From Polysphondylium violaceum (lineage: Eukaryota > Evosea > Eumycetozoa > Dictyosteliales > Dictyosteliaceae): DNA of 40,188 nt. Below the pieces are notes generated by a model that did not search any database, was not told the origin of the DNA, and saw only the letters and a program-made list of their open reading frames with translations. The stretch's first letter is position 1. Each line of letters begins with the position of its first letter. Where the stretch lies: positions 1 through 40,188 of the forward strand of contig AJWJ01000188.1 of NCBI GenBank assembly GCA_000277445.1, read 5' to 3'. Made by a program: the position numbers and the translations under genes. Positions 25,583 to 36,000 of this stretch are shown here, in pieces.

Positions 25583-28500
25583 ATGAAATTTGGATACAAG
25601 TTTTCAAATCTTTTAGGTACAGTTTATAAAGGTGGTAATATTCTTTTCACACCAGATGGAAATAGTGTTATCAGTCCTGTTGGTAATAGATTAACTGTGT
25701 TTGATTTAGTTAATCATACCACTATTACATTACCAATTCAAGCAAAAAGAGATATTAAACAAATTGGTTTATCACCAAATGGTCAATTATTATTCACTGC
25801 TGATGATTGTATGTTTATTTATATATGATCAAACAAGAAAACACTGGATTGATAATAGTATATTCTAACCAATCAAAATATTATAGATGGTCATGTTTTA
25901 GTTATCAATTTACAAAGACAAGTTGTATTGGGTGATTATAAATTCTCAGAAACACCAAAATGTTTTGCATTTAGTCCAAATGGAGCGTATGTATATATAA
26001 TTATGATCAATCATTGAAACATACTAATACCATCAATAATTATAATAATAGAATATTAGCAATTGGTGTTAAAGAAAAAGTATATTTATTCAAAACACCA
26101 ATAATTCAAAAATCCAATAATCCATTGGTTAGATTATCATCATTTATTCATAAAGCAAAAGTTATTTCATTAGATTGGTCAAGTGATTCATTAAAATTAT
26201 TAGTAGGATGTAAAAATGGTACATTATTAATTAGAAAAGGTAAATCTGAAAAACCAGATCTCTTTCAATTACATGGTGCCGAACCAGTAGCATGTTTTTT
26301 TGGTAATGAACAAGGTACCATCGTCTATGGTGTTTCCAAGACAAGTTTAGCCATTTGGAATTACAAAAACAAACAAGAGATTGAAGAAGAAGGTTTAGAT
26401 TTCACTGCCAAAACAAACGGAAAAGAGGTTGTCAGTCAAGATGTATCAGTGACTACCGAGAGTTCATCTGTTAGCGAAGGAAGATGGTTTTTTGAAAAAT
26501 TAAATAGATTTGACAATGTTGGTCACAAAAACAAGGTAAAGACTGCCGTTTATCATTTAAAGTCAAAGTTGTTGGTGATTGGCTTTGCAAGTGGTCAATT
26601 TTGTCTCTTTGAAATGCCAGAATATCAAGAACTCTACAAATTAAATATATCTAGTCATTCAATTTCCACTGCTGCCATCAACAACTCTGGTGAATGGTTG
26701 GCATTTGGTTGCAAAGATTTAGGCCAACTTTTGGTATGGGAGTGGAGATCAGAAACCTATATTCTCAAACAACAAGGTCACAGTTATGGTATGAATGCAA
26801 TCGCCTACTCACCCGATGGTCAAGTTATTGCCACTGGTGGTGATGACGGAAAACTCAAGTTGTGGAACACCAATTCAGGCTATTGTTATGTCACATTCAC
26901 CGACCACGAAGGTCCCATCACTGCAGTAAAATTCTCACCTGTAGCCAGTCAAAATGTTGTGTTTTCTGCCGGTTTGGACGGAACCATTCGTGCATTTGAT
27001 TTACTTCGTTACAGAAACTTTAGAACATTTGTCAGTCCAAACAAGACTCAATTCTCTTGCATTGCCATTGACCCAAGTGGTGAAATTATTTGTGCAGGCT
27101 CTACCGATAGTTTTGAAATCTATGTATGGTCAGTTAGAACTGGTCGTCTCACAGATATTCTCAGTGGCCATGAAGCCCCAGTATCTGACCTCTCTTTTGA
27201 TCCAATCAATCCACTCTTGGCCTCTTGCTCTTGGGATAAAACTGTAAAGATATGGAACATCTTTGAGGACAAAGAAATCAGAGAGAGTGTTCAACATAGT
27301 TCAGATATTTTAGCATGTGCCTATAGTGCCGATGGTAAGAAATTTGTATCCTCTTGTCTCGATGGTACTATTATGATCTATGAAACCGCCTATTGGAATC
27401 AAATTGGTATGATTGATGGAAAGAGTGATATCATTGGTGGACGTGGTGCATTGGATGAAAGAAATGCAATCAAGAATCCAGCCGGTAAAGCCTTTACAAA
27501 GATTGCATTCACCCCCAACGGTGAATGTATTATTGCCGGTGGTGATAGTAAACAAATTTGTATCTACCACGTTGAGCAACAAGTATTGGTAAAGAAATAT
27601 CAAACCAGCAAGAATCTCTCTATGGATGGCATTAAAAATGACCACGAATTTAAAAAGCTCACAGAGTTTGGTCATCTTGATGCTATGGAGGCCGATTTTG
27701 ATTCAGATGCAGAAAATGACGAAAGAAACCATGAATTTTTACCAGGTGTTACAAAAGGTGATCTTTCAAAGAGAAATACTAAAAAGAAACAAAGAACCAC
27801 TTCCATTGGTGTATCACCAACCGGTAGAGCATGGGCAGCTTCCACCACTGAAGGTCTTTTAATTTATTCACTTGATGAAACTTTATTTTTTGATCCAACT
27901 GACCTCAGCATTGAAATTAATCCAGAATCAATTTTAGCAACTTTGGCTGAAAAGAACTTTTTAAAATCTTTAGTTGTATGTATATTAATTTTATTTCTTT
28001 AAACCAAAGAGATATTAACCTTTATCTACACTACTACTATTTAGATGAGTATTAAATTAAATGAAAAAGAAATTATTGATAAAGTTTTTGAAGCAATCCC
28101 ATTTTCACACATCCAATTGGTTTGTCAAGAATTTCCATTGTTTTACTTAAAGAATTTTATTCAATATCTTAGCAGTTATTTTGAAAAGAACCATCATATC
28201 GAATTTCAATTGAAATGGGTTAAATATTTATTTATATATCATGGAAAATATGTTAAATCAAATTCTCTTGCAATGATTTCTTCACTTAGAAGTTTACAAA
28301 AATCAATTACACAACATTATAACGATCTTTCAAAAGTGTATGTATATCATTTGTATATTTATGTAAAAGTCTTGGGTATATTTATATATCTTTTTTACAC
28401 ACACTTTTTTTTTTTTTTTGTACATTGTTGTTGGGCTCAATTTACAATTTTTTTTGTGTACAATGACCAAATATGTCCATAGAGTTGAATGTACATTTCA

Positions 28501-28907
28501 AACCACCCCATTACCTTTGTTTTATAAGACTATTTTTGGTATACTAGTATATCTCACACACTCTAAACAAACAACTAATTAACCAATATTACAATTAATT
28601 TATAAATAGATGTGATGATAATATATTCTCATTGAAATATTTTGATTCCATGCTTTCATTACAAATCAATAGCAAACCTAAATTGGTACATGATAATTTA
28701 CAAAAAGTATATAATCAAACAAATAAGAGAATGAAGAAATGGAAGAATCTCCAAGAATTTGTCGCAGATGATGAGGAGAAAGATCAAGAAGAAGATCAAG
28801 ATTCTGACACTGAGGAAAAGGATATTTTTGTCCCAGAACAAGTACAAAAACCAAATCCAAAAAAAAACAAAATCAAAATAAATCAAAAAATAAAATATAT
28901 TATTTAA
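25583..28907 (+). CDS. pwp2: Periodic tryptophan protein 2 (UTP-B subunit, Utp1)
   Basis: Nucleolar WD40 protein of the UTP-B module of the small-subunit processome, needed for early 18S pre-rRNA cleavages. Five exons: 25583-25808, 25887-25986, 26052-27975, 28045-28337, 28610-28907. The product is 946 residues (yeast 923, human 919). It begins MKFGYKFSNLLGTVYKGGNI, a family hallmark, followed by two beta-propellers of WD repeats (for example GHSYGMNAIAYSPDGQVIAT and LLASCSWDKTVKIWN) and a C-terminal Utp12 domain spanning exons 4-5 (IPFSHIQLVCQEFPLFYLK, LQKSITQHYNDLSK). The tail is acidic, then basic (DEEKDQEEDQDSDTEEKD). The first three introns are 65-78 nt, but intron 4 is 272 nt. A strong hairpin lies in the 5' leader. 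Confidence 0.95.
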
Positions 28908-29598
28908 AAATATAATCGCAAGATCTCTCTCTGTGTTTCTCTTTGATCATACAACATCAGCAACAGCAACAAAACAAAAACGTTTGTTCCAATCACCATC
29001 ACAACGCCCATAAATTTATTTGAAAAAAAAAAAAAAAGACAAAAAAAAATAACAAAAACCATGATTTTGGGTGTTGTATATGTCTCCCTGTGTAATGTGG
29101 TGATGTGGGTGTAATGAGGGTAGAGTGGAAAGATATATAAAGATTTAGATTAATTTACAATATATTGCCTTGGAAATCAACAACAACAACCTATTCTTGA
29201 ATAAGTTAAAAATGCAGTTGTGTCACAACCTATCGCTATCAATCAACACAACACATAATAGATATTTCATTTTCAAAAGATAAAATGGTATTTAGTAGTC
29301 ACCTCCCAATAATCTTCAAAACACCAACATCACATCTATTGACTTGAGATTTGACTTGGACATTTTGAAAAAAAAAAAGCTTGTAATATTGAACGGCCAT
29401 GTTATTAGAAAAAAAAAATGAAAAACAGAGGGTTGTGTGTTGATGTGGTAGGGGTGAATTTTTGTTGATTGTGTGTGTGTGTTGTTTTTTTTTTTTTTAA
29501 AAATGTACACTATAAAAATGCCATAGTGAATTTATTTTTAAACACCAACATTTACCAAAAGTACCTTTTTTTAGACTTGATTGATATATTTAATTATT

Positions 29599-29629
<31 letters not shown>

Positions 29630-29916
29630 TGACTTTTTATCCTGCTATTTAAAAACTTATCAAGATTGGTTCATTCTTTTTTTAAATTTTGTAAATCATT
29701 TGTATCATTTTAATATTACTAAAAGAGTTTTGCCTTAACGATTTAAATAGAAAAACTTTTTCAATTGTACCATTTTTTTTTTTTTCTCACAATTTTTATT
29801 TTTATAAAGCCTTTATCTTCTATTTATATAACACCTATATATACCTGTTGTATTTTAATTTTAAAACCTTTCACCTTTACTCCCACTTTCACAATTTATA
29901 AAAAAATAATAAAATA
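28908..29916. other. Intergenic region
   Basis: 1 kb between two plus-strand genes. It holds an A14 run near 29025, a TG repeat at 29470-29482, several T runs (29483, 29601, 29618, 29772) and CAACAACAAC near 29180. The T runs at 29600-29790 suit a Dictyostelium promoter for the downstream gene. No open frame is convincing. Confidence 0.55.
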
Positions 29917-30378
29917 ATGAGACCAATTTTATCAAGATTAAGATCATTTAGTGATCCAAAAGGTAAAAAGGAAGATGAACATGAAAATGGATCCAATTCA
30001 GAGCCAACCACTCCAAAGAAAAAGGAAAAGTTGAAAAAAATTACTGAAGATGAAACTACCACCACCGTTACAGTGGAGGAAGATTTAGATGAAGCTAATC
30101 CATGTGCAGACCCAGATGCTGAAGAAGAATATTGTACTGGTGCATGTGACTCTGATGGAGAATATGATTTAGTCGATGAAGATGGTGACACTGTTGGTTC
30201 ACCCAAAAAACACAAGTTTAAGAAAAATGTTTACAAATGGATGTCAATCACCTTTTCTGGTCTTTCAATGGGATCTATAGCCCCAGATAGTAATCCTTCT
30301 CCAAGAGGTGCAACATCACCAAATTTAAATTCTCAATATGTTCCACAAAGAAGAAGATCAACTGTATGTTTAGATTAA
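29917..30378 (+). CDS. Unrecognised 153-residue acidic protein
   Basis: Single-exon gene of unknown function. The N-terminus (MRPILSRLRSFSDPKGKKED) is basic; a Lys-rich PKKKEKLKK patch follows, then an acidic Cys-containing middle (NPCADPDAEEEYCTGACDSD), a basic segment (KKHKFKKNVYKWMSI) and a Ser-rich tail ending QRRRSTVCLD. RRRST fits a protein kinase A site, and the tail SP/PR motifs fit other kinases. There is no signal peptide or clear membrane segment. It uses normal codons and is preceded by an AAAAAAATAATAAAATAATG leader typical of Dictyostelium starts. The composition suggests an intrinsically disordered regulatory protein; I do not recognise a family. Confidence 0.75.
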   Translation: MRPILSRLRSFSDPKGKKEDEHENGSNSEPTTPKKKEKLKKITEDETTTTVTVEEDLDEANPCADPDAEEEYCTGACDSDGEYDLVDEDGDTVGSPKKHKFKKNVYKWMSITFSGLSMGSIAPDSNPSPRGATSPNLNSQYVPQRRRSTVCLD

Positions 30379-30845
30379 ATATTTATATATCTAATTATAT
30401 ATCTATCTATCTATAATAGTAGTATTTGTTTTTGTAATAGTAATAATAGTAATAGTAATAATAGTATTGTAATTCTAGTATATTTATATTTTGTAATTCT
30501 ATGTTTTTTTTTTTTATTATTAACAACTTTTTTTTATTTTTTTATTTCTTTGTTTTACCTCTCAACAATAAAGATTGATAATTTCCCCTATAAATAAAAA
30601 AAACAATACCATACCAACTCTAAATTGATAAAAAGCCTTTTGTATAATATGCCATCTCTATAGATATTTTAAGCTGAAAATCAACTTTTTTGTATATATA
30701 ATAACTTTTCAGTTAATATATATAAATATGGTAATAGTCTTTTTTGAAATAAATCTCAAACAATCACATGTTTTTTTAAATAAATAAATAAAACTTAATA
30801 TATAATAATAATAATAAAATTGGGGTTTTTTTTACTTTATATATT
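30379..30845. other. Convergent 3' flanks
   Basis: 467 bp between two stop codons on opposite strands. It contains a TCTA repeat (30401-30414), AGTAAT repeats (30438-30464), several T runs and AATAAA-like signals. No gene is seen. Confidence 0.6.
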
Positions 30846-32156
30846 TTATGTTAAAGCAAACGCATTTGATGGTATAACACCATTAATAAATAATTGATCA
30901 GTAATATATGAGGTTGGAGAAGACGGTGATGAGGAAGATGACGAGGAGGACGACGACGAAGATGATGGAATTGAATTGGGAGGTAATGAAACACTGAAAT
31001 TTGAATTGATACTAATGGAAGCAGATGCTGTCATTAGTGTACTTGTACTTGGTAATTCTATATTAAAATATTCAATCAAATGATTAAAAAGCAATTGACT
31101 CGCATTGTCATAAAAGGCTTTAAAATTTTCACCCTTTACAAAAGACCATCCATTTACATCACAAACATAAGAAGTACCATTTACTCTTAAAATGTCATAA
31201 CCACAAACAAATTGTTTAAATGCTTTACTAATTTTCATTGATATCAAAAGTTCTTGGCTTGTCAATGGTGATACCGTTCTCTTTTCTCTTCCACATTTAT
31301 TTCTTTCTACACATCCATCTACCGATGGAGATTTTCTCAACTCTGCATATGAAAATGCCGACGTTGAATATACTTTTACATCTTTTGAATCATCAATTTT
31401 TACAAATTCTTCATAAATAAATGATCCATTTGTTCTAACTGTATTTACTATATGTATAAAAAGTACTATAAGTATATATAAAACTAAATAAAAGATTTAT
31501 AAAATATATTATATTTAATACAAACAATCTTTTAAATATTCGCTTGAATTATTTCCAATTTTTCTAAATAATTTTCTACAACCACCACCTTGAGACGTTG
31601 AGTAATAAATAAAATTATTATGATCTTCAGAATTAAATGGTTTTTCGATAAAAGGTTTATAAATTCGTTTACCATCGATTTCAATATAATCATCTTTTTC
31701 TATGAGATGAGAAATGTTTCTATTTTGAGTGTCTCTATACATGCTTATACTTTTTGGTGTTGGAATTCCATTCATTTCCAAAATTTGATTTACAAATCTA
31801 CGATCTTGTAACATTTCTTGGATTTTTAAATCATTGATTTGATAGGGATTTCTTAAATTACAATATTGTATTGCTTTCTCTAATGGAAACCCATTAGAAT
31901 AATATGATAAAATACAGTCTACAATTGGCCATTTTTCAATTGGACGTTCAAGTATGGTTTTTGTGTCAAATTCTATAATTTCCAGTATTGAAAATTGTTT
32001 CAATTGTTCAATAAAATATTGCATCGATCTACATCTATTTTTAAAAAATAATATTAATATTTGTTTTGAAAAAGAATATATGTTTTGACAAATAGTAAAT
32101 AAATAATTACTTTAATTTTTCTTCCATACAACAAACTCCAAGAGTAATGGTTCTCA
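30846..32156 (-). CDS. VIP1/PPIP5K-type inositol pyrophosphate kinase, kinase domain only
   Basis: Predicted to phosphorylate the 1-position of InsP6 or 5-InsP7 in the cytosol. Exons 32156-32110, 32034-31526 and 31447-30846 (introns 75 and 78 nt) give 385 residues. The protein opens ITLGVCCMEEKLKC (compare VGVCAMAKKSKSKPM in animals). It has the VIP1 ATP-grasp kinase motifs in order: SNGFPLEKAIQYCNLRNP, LQDRR, EKPFNSEDHN (146-155), GGGCRKLFRKIG, GSFIYEEF, DVKVYS, RKSPSVDGCVERN, VCGYDILR and CDVNGWSFVK (metal-binding Asp282 and Asn284). It stops about 65 residues after the domain with a Ser-rich tail. Characterised PPIP5Ks continue into a histidine acid phosphatase domain with an RH-GDRTPK motif; none is present here. 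No downstream splice donor or phosphatase-like frame is visible in the next 460 bp. Confidence 0.9.
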
Positions 32157-33311
32157 TTTTAAAAATTTATTCCTTATTTTTTCAAAATAAATATATATAT
32201 TTGGAAAAATAAATAAAATACAAATAAAATACAAATAAAAAAAACAACGACAACGACTATAACTGAATAATAACAGAGTTTTTAAATATAAAACAAACGG
32301 CTTATTAGATTAAAGATAATTTAAATAGGTTTACTATATACACATAAAATACAATTAATTAAAAGAAGAAAAAAAAAAAACAAAAGACAAAAGACAAAAT
32401 CTAATTTTATTTATGTATATAAATAAAGATCTATTCACAAATTATGATAATGAAATTAATAATTTGATTGATTATTAATTCGATTAGTGATTGCCAAGAT
32501 TTGAAATTTAATGAAGACAAGAGAATTAAAAAAAACAAAAAAAATTAAAAAAAATTAAAAACAAAAAAAATCAACAGAAAAATCAGACTGGGTGGTTTGA
32601 TGCGTGGTGTGGGTGTGTTTTTTGTGTGTGGTGTGTGTTGAGTTTTATGGGCAAAAACAACGTGTAAAGACTGACGAAAAACAATTGTGTAGACAATACT
32701 AATTGTATGCAAAGTGAGAAAACCGTTTAGATTTGTGTGTGAGAGGCGTGTGAGTTTGTATGCTGTGATGATTATGAAAAAAACAAAAAACACAAGACAA
32801 TAACAATAGATGATATTTATTTATATGAGACTATATACACAATACTAATTTGATGCGATTGTCTTGACTACCGCGATACAAGAATGATAGTATAGATTAT
32901 TATGATAAGAGATGGAGTTTAAATACAATTATGATAATGATAGATGAGAGAGAGCGAGAATGAGAGATTACTACTATGATTGATGGAAAAAATGGAAATA
33001 TATATATATAGATAATCTTTTTTGTATAAAATATAAATCTTGTGTGTGTCTGTGATTACATTCAATTATAGATACGAATAATGGTCACACCACATCAAAC
33101 AAAGTTATTGAGAAGAATCAAAAAAGACAAAAAAAAAAAACAACAATGCAATTGTTCGAAAAAATCTAAAAAAAAAAAATTTACAAAAAAAAAAGAAGAA
33201 ACCAGGAGCAAATAACCAAATTTCTTTCGAAATTGTATTATGATGAAAAAAAAATTTTAATTAATTTACAAGGAGGGGATGTTTTAGAATTTCTGATGCT
33301 TATTACTAAAT
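32157..33311. other. Intergenic region
   Basis: 1.15 kb between two minus-strand genes. It is rich in A runs and contains a GTGTG-rich stretch (32595-32640), GAGA-rich DNA (32945-32970) and an AT repeat near 33000. The left part should be promoter of the PPIP5K-like gene; the right part is 3' flank of the Orc6 gene. I see no gene. Confidence 0.55.
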
Positions 33312-35239
33312 TTATATACTACCATCTAATTGGTCTAAAGTTGGTAGAATTATATCATCAGCGTAGCTTAAAATGGTATCTGCTGTTATAACATATTCAT
33401 CACCATCAGTTTCATCATTACTTTTGTTATTGGATAGAATCGGTGAAAGAGTGTTTTTGTTTGGTAATATTGTTGAATTAACTTGTTGTTGTTGTTGTTG
33501 TTGTTGTTTTCGATCACTTTGATGAGGTGTGGTGTGCGTGGTGGTAAAATTTGTATTTGCAGAAATGGTGTTGTTTTTTCTATTTTGAGTAGTTGTGGTG
33601 ATTGTAGGGGTTGGGTAAATAATGTTGATATTTGTATTTGAATTTGAAGGTGTATTTGAATTTCTATTTGAGGATGATCTTGTTATGGGTGGTGGGGGAG
33701 TGGGTCTTTTTTGTTGAGTTTTTTTTGAAATCGGGGATGTTATATTGGTGGGCGAGGGGGATGCAATGGAAGTTATTTGTGTATCTGATGAGAGTGATGG
33801 GGGGATAGGGTTTGGTAAAATTGGAGTCTGAATTTGTGATTGTGTTTGAGGTGGTGATTCAAGATGTGTTGTTAATTTATCTAAAATTGTATCATCTTCT
33901 TTTTGTTTTTTTACTGGTAAATCAGTATTGATTTTACCACAATCATCACAATTACTACCACTAGTACTATCATCGCTGCTTCTATCTCTTTTTTTCTGAA
34001 AGAAAGAATCAAGAGTAGATTGCCTTTTTAAATGACTATTATTGGCAATTTTTTTGGAGTTTTCGTTTTCTTTCATCACCTTTTCTTTCCAGGCATTGTA
34101 TTCTTGAACTCTTTCTTTTGTAAACAGTTCTTTTTCCTGATTCAAAGTGAGATTACCATCGTGGTTGTATACCCTTTTCATTTCTTGTTTGTCAATTTCA
34201 TCAATTTGTGCTGGTGGTGGTTGTTGTTGTGTTTGTGGTGTTGAAGTTGTTGAAGCGGTTAAATTTTTTGGAGGAAGTGGTAGTGGTGGTATGAAGTTTT
34301 CATCACCAACATTATTATTATTACTATTAGCAGTAGGATTGAAAGGTATGGGTGATGTTGGTGGTTTTTTGTTTAATTTTGTAGTACTAGAACTATTACC
34401 ATTATTGATTGTATTTAATCTTGATGATGACGATGGTGATAGTGGTGTCTTTGGATAGTTTGGTAAAGGTGATGGTGGCGACGAAGTTGATTTTGAGTTT
34501 GGTTGTAGTATTTCTCGATTCCTTATTGGGGATTTTGATGGTGATTGGCAAGGTGATTTCAACTTTGGTGATTGAGATTGTGATGGAGAATTGGGTTGCA
34601 AGTAACAAGTTCTTTTTATACTCTCAATAGCTGATAATAGGTGTTCCTTTACAATATTGGCAAAGTTGAGTAATTTGTTTGTATCAATCTTTTTACTATT
34701 TTGTTCACAAATAATTAAAAATGTTGCACAAAAGTACTCTGGTGCATCTATAGGATATTTTTCTTGAATTGATTTAATACCTGCCATATGTTTCTCTTTG
34801 TATCTATAGATATCATTAATTTGGAGGCAAATTAAAAAACCATTAATACATATATAAATATATATGTACAGGACGAGAATCTCTATATTTACAATTTATA
34901 TAAATTTGTACAAAGATCAAGGAGATTGGGAAAATTAAAATGTCTAACAAGATCATTGAATCCAAGACGGGGCTTAGGAATTCTTAATATATTTCTAATG
35001 AAACCGAGTGATGTTGAAAATACTTCATGGGTTGAGCCAACTATCTTGAGGGCAGGATCAGGGTCAAAGAAAATTTGAAGAGATTCTGATGCCAAATAAA
35101 GGCATACTATAGGTCGACAAATATCTGAGGCTGTTCCACCTGGAAGCCTTTTTTTATATGTGTTACTAAATTCCTCAGCCTGTTTGACCAGCTTTGAGCT
35201 TTTAATTCCCATTCGATCACAAATAACCTTTATATCCAT
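33312..35239 (-). CDS. orcF: Origin recognition complex subunit 6 with long C-terminal extension and PIP box
   Basis: Smallest ORC subunit, needed for MCM loading at replication origins. Exons 35239-34893 and 34803-33312 (89-nt intron) encode 612 residues, over twice the human length (252). The N-terminal cyclin-like folds (about 1-190) include RPIVCLYLASESLQI, GSTHEVFSTSLGFIRNILR and, after the splice, DAPEYFCATFLIICEQNSKK. A long Ser/Pro-rich linker follows, with many SP and TP sites (SPKLKSPCQSPSKSPIR), then YNAWKEKVMKEN (351-362). This matches the conserved Orc6 C-terminal motif YEEWKRKILEN that docks on Orc3. Beyond it are QSTLDSFF (377-384), a canonical PCNA-interacting motif, and about 225 residues of Ser/Thr/Pro/Asn/Gln-rich sequence. 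The symbol follows Dictyostelium naming and is from memory. Confidence 0.88.
33999..34022 (-). other. PIP box (PCNA-binding motif) coding segment in Orc6
   Basis: Encodes QSTLDSFF, residues 377-384. This fits the PIP-box pattern Q-x-x-[ILM]-x-x-[FY]-[FY], flanked by basic residues (LKR before, QKKRDR after) as in strong PCNA ligands. It lies 22 residues after the Orc3-docking YNAWK motif. Confidence 0.8.
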
Positions 35240-35506
35240 TTAGACTTGTGTGAAATGATGTAATATATACAAAAATTGAGTGAAAATCAAACGACAAAAG
35301 AGTCTTGAAAAAAAAAAAGAAAAAAATTTTTGAGTGAAAAAAAAAAAGTACATTTGTGCTGCGCAATACTGAAATGAAATTTTTGAAAAAATTTTTGAGT
35401 GTAAAAAAAAAATGGGCATTAGGAATGTAATTTTGAACCTTTGGACAAACTTTTTACTCAACTAGGTTTGTTTGTAAATTTTAGAACTAGTTATGTGTAC
35501 CGACCT

Positions 35507-35533
35507 TGTACGGACTCATCAAGAGTCCGTACA
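35507..35533. repeat. Perfect 11-bp inverted repeat
   Basis: TGTACGGACTC (35507-35517) and GAGTCCGTACA (35523-35533) with a 5-nt ATCAA loop. The arms are 55% GC, exceptional in this intergenic DNA, and would form a stable short hairpin in RNA. Confidence 0.85.
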
Positions 35534-35672
35534 TATAAAAATTTTTAAGAGGCAGGAATTTTATAATAATAATAATAATAATAATAAAATTTTATATTGT
35601 GTCATGATTATTGAAGAGGTCACTACGCTCGTACAAACAATTGATGTGCAGCGATTATTGAGAGTCCTACAC

Positions 35673-35714
35673 ATTAGTATGAGGCATGGATTTTTAATGG
35701 TCTTTCATACTAAT
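35673..35714. repeat. 10-bp inverted repeat
   Basis: ATTAGTATGA (35673-35682) and TCATACTAAT (35705-35714) enclose 22 nt, 140 bp from the stronger hairpin. Confidence 0.75.
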
Positions 35715-36000
35715 TGATTAATATGGAGGGACTTTTTGTTTTTTTTTTTTTTTAAGATCCAAATAAATAAATTGGAAAAAAAAAAGAGTTTTAGATAGAT
35801 AGGAATAACTGTTTTATAACTTTACTACGACTATAGTTGCTTTGAATAAAACTTGTCAAACTATTAATTTGACAAATTAACTTATATATTAAGATTTGGA
35901 AAAAAAAAAAGAAAGTTTTGGTTCTATCTGTTATCTTATATTATATATATTTTACTTTTACACTATTACTATATTGTTGTTTTAGATATTTAAAATTGAT

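Larger units (their letters stand above)
35240..36000. other. Intergenic region with hairpins and a direct repeat
   Basis: 761 bp between two minus-strand genes. A 27-bp direct repeat of the form AAAAAATTTTTGAGTG plus an A run occurs at 35321-35347 and 35386-35412. An (ATA)n stretch lies at 35563-35588. Two inverted repeats (35507-35533 and 35673-35714) sit in DNA of higher GC than usual. No gene is identified. Confidence 0.6.

Noticed and set aside
35508-35525. GATGAGTCCG on the minus strand resembles a hammerhead ribozyme core
   Set aside because: The stem II partner followed by GAAA and the cleavage-side strand are absent; the match is explained by the simple inverted repeat.
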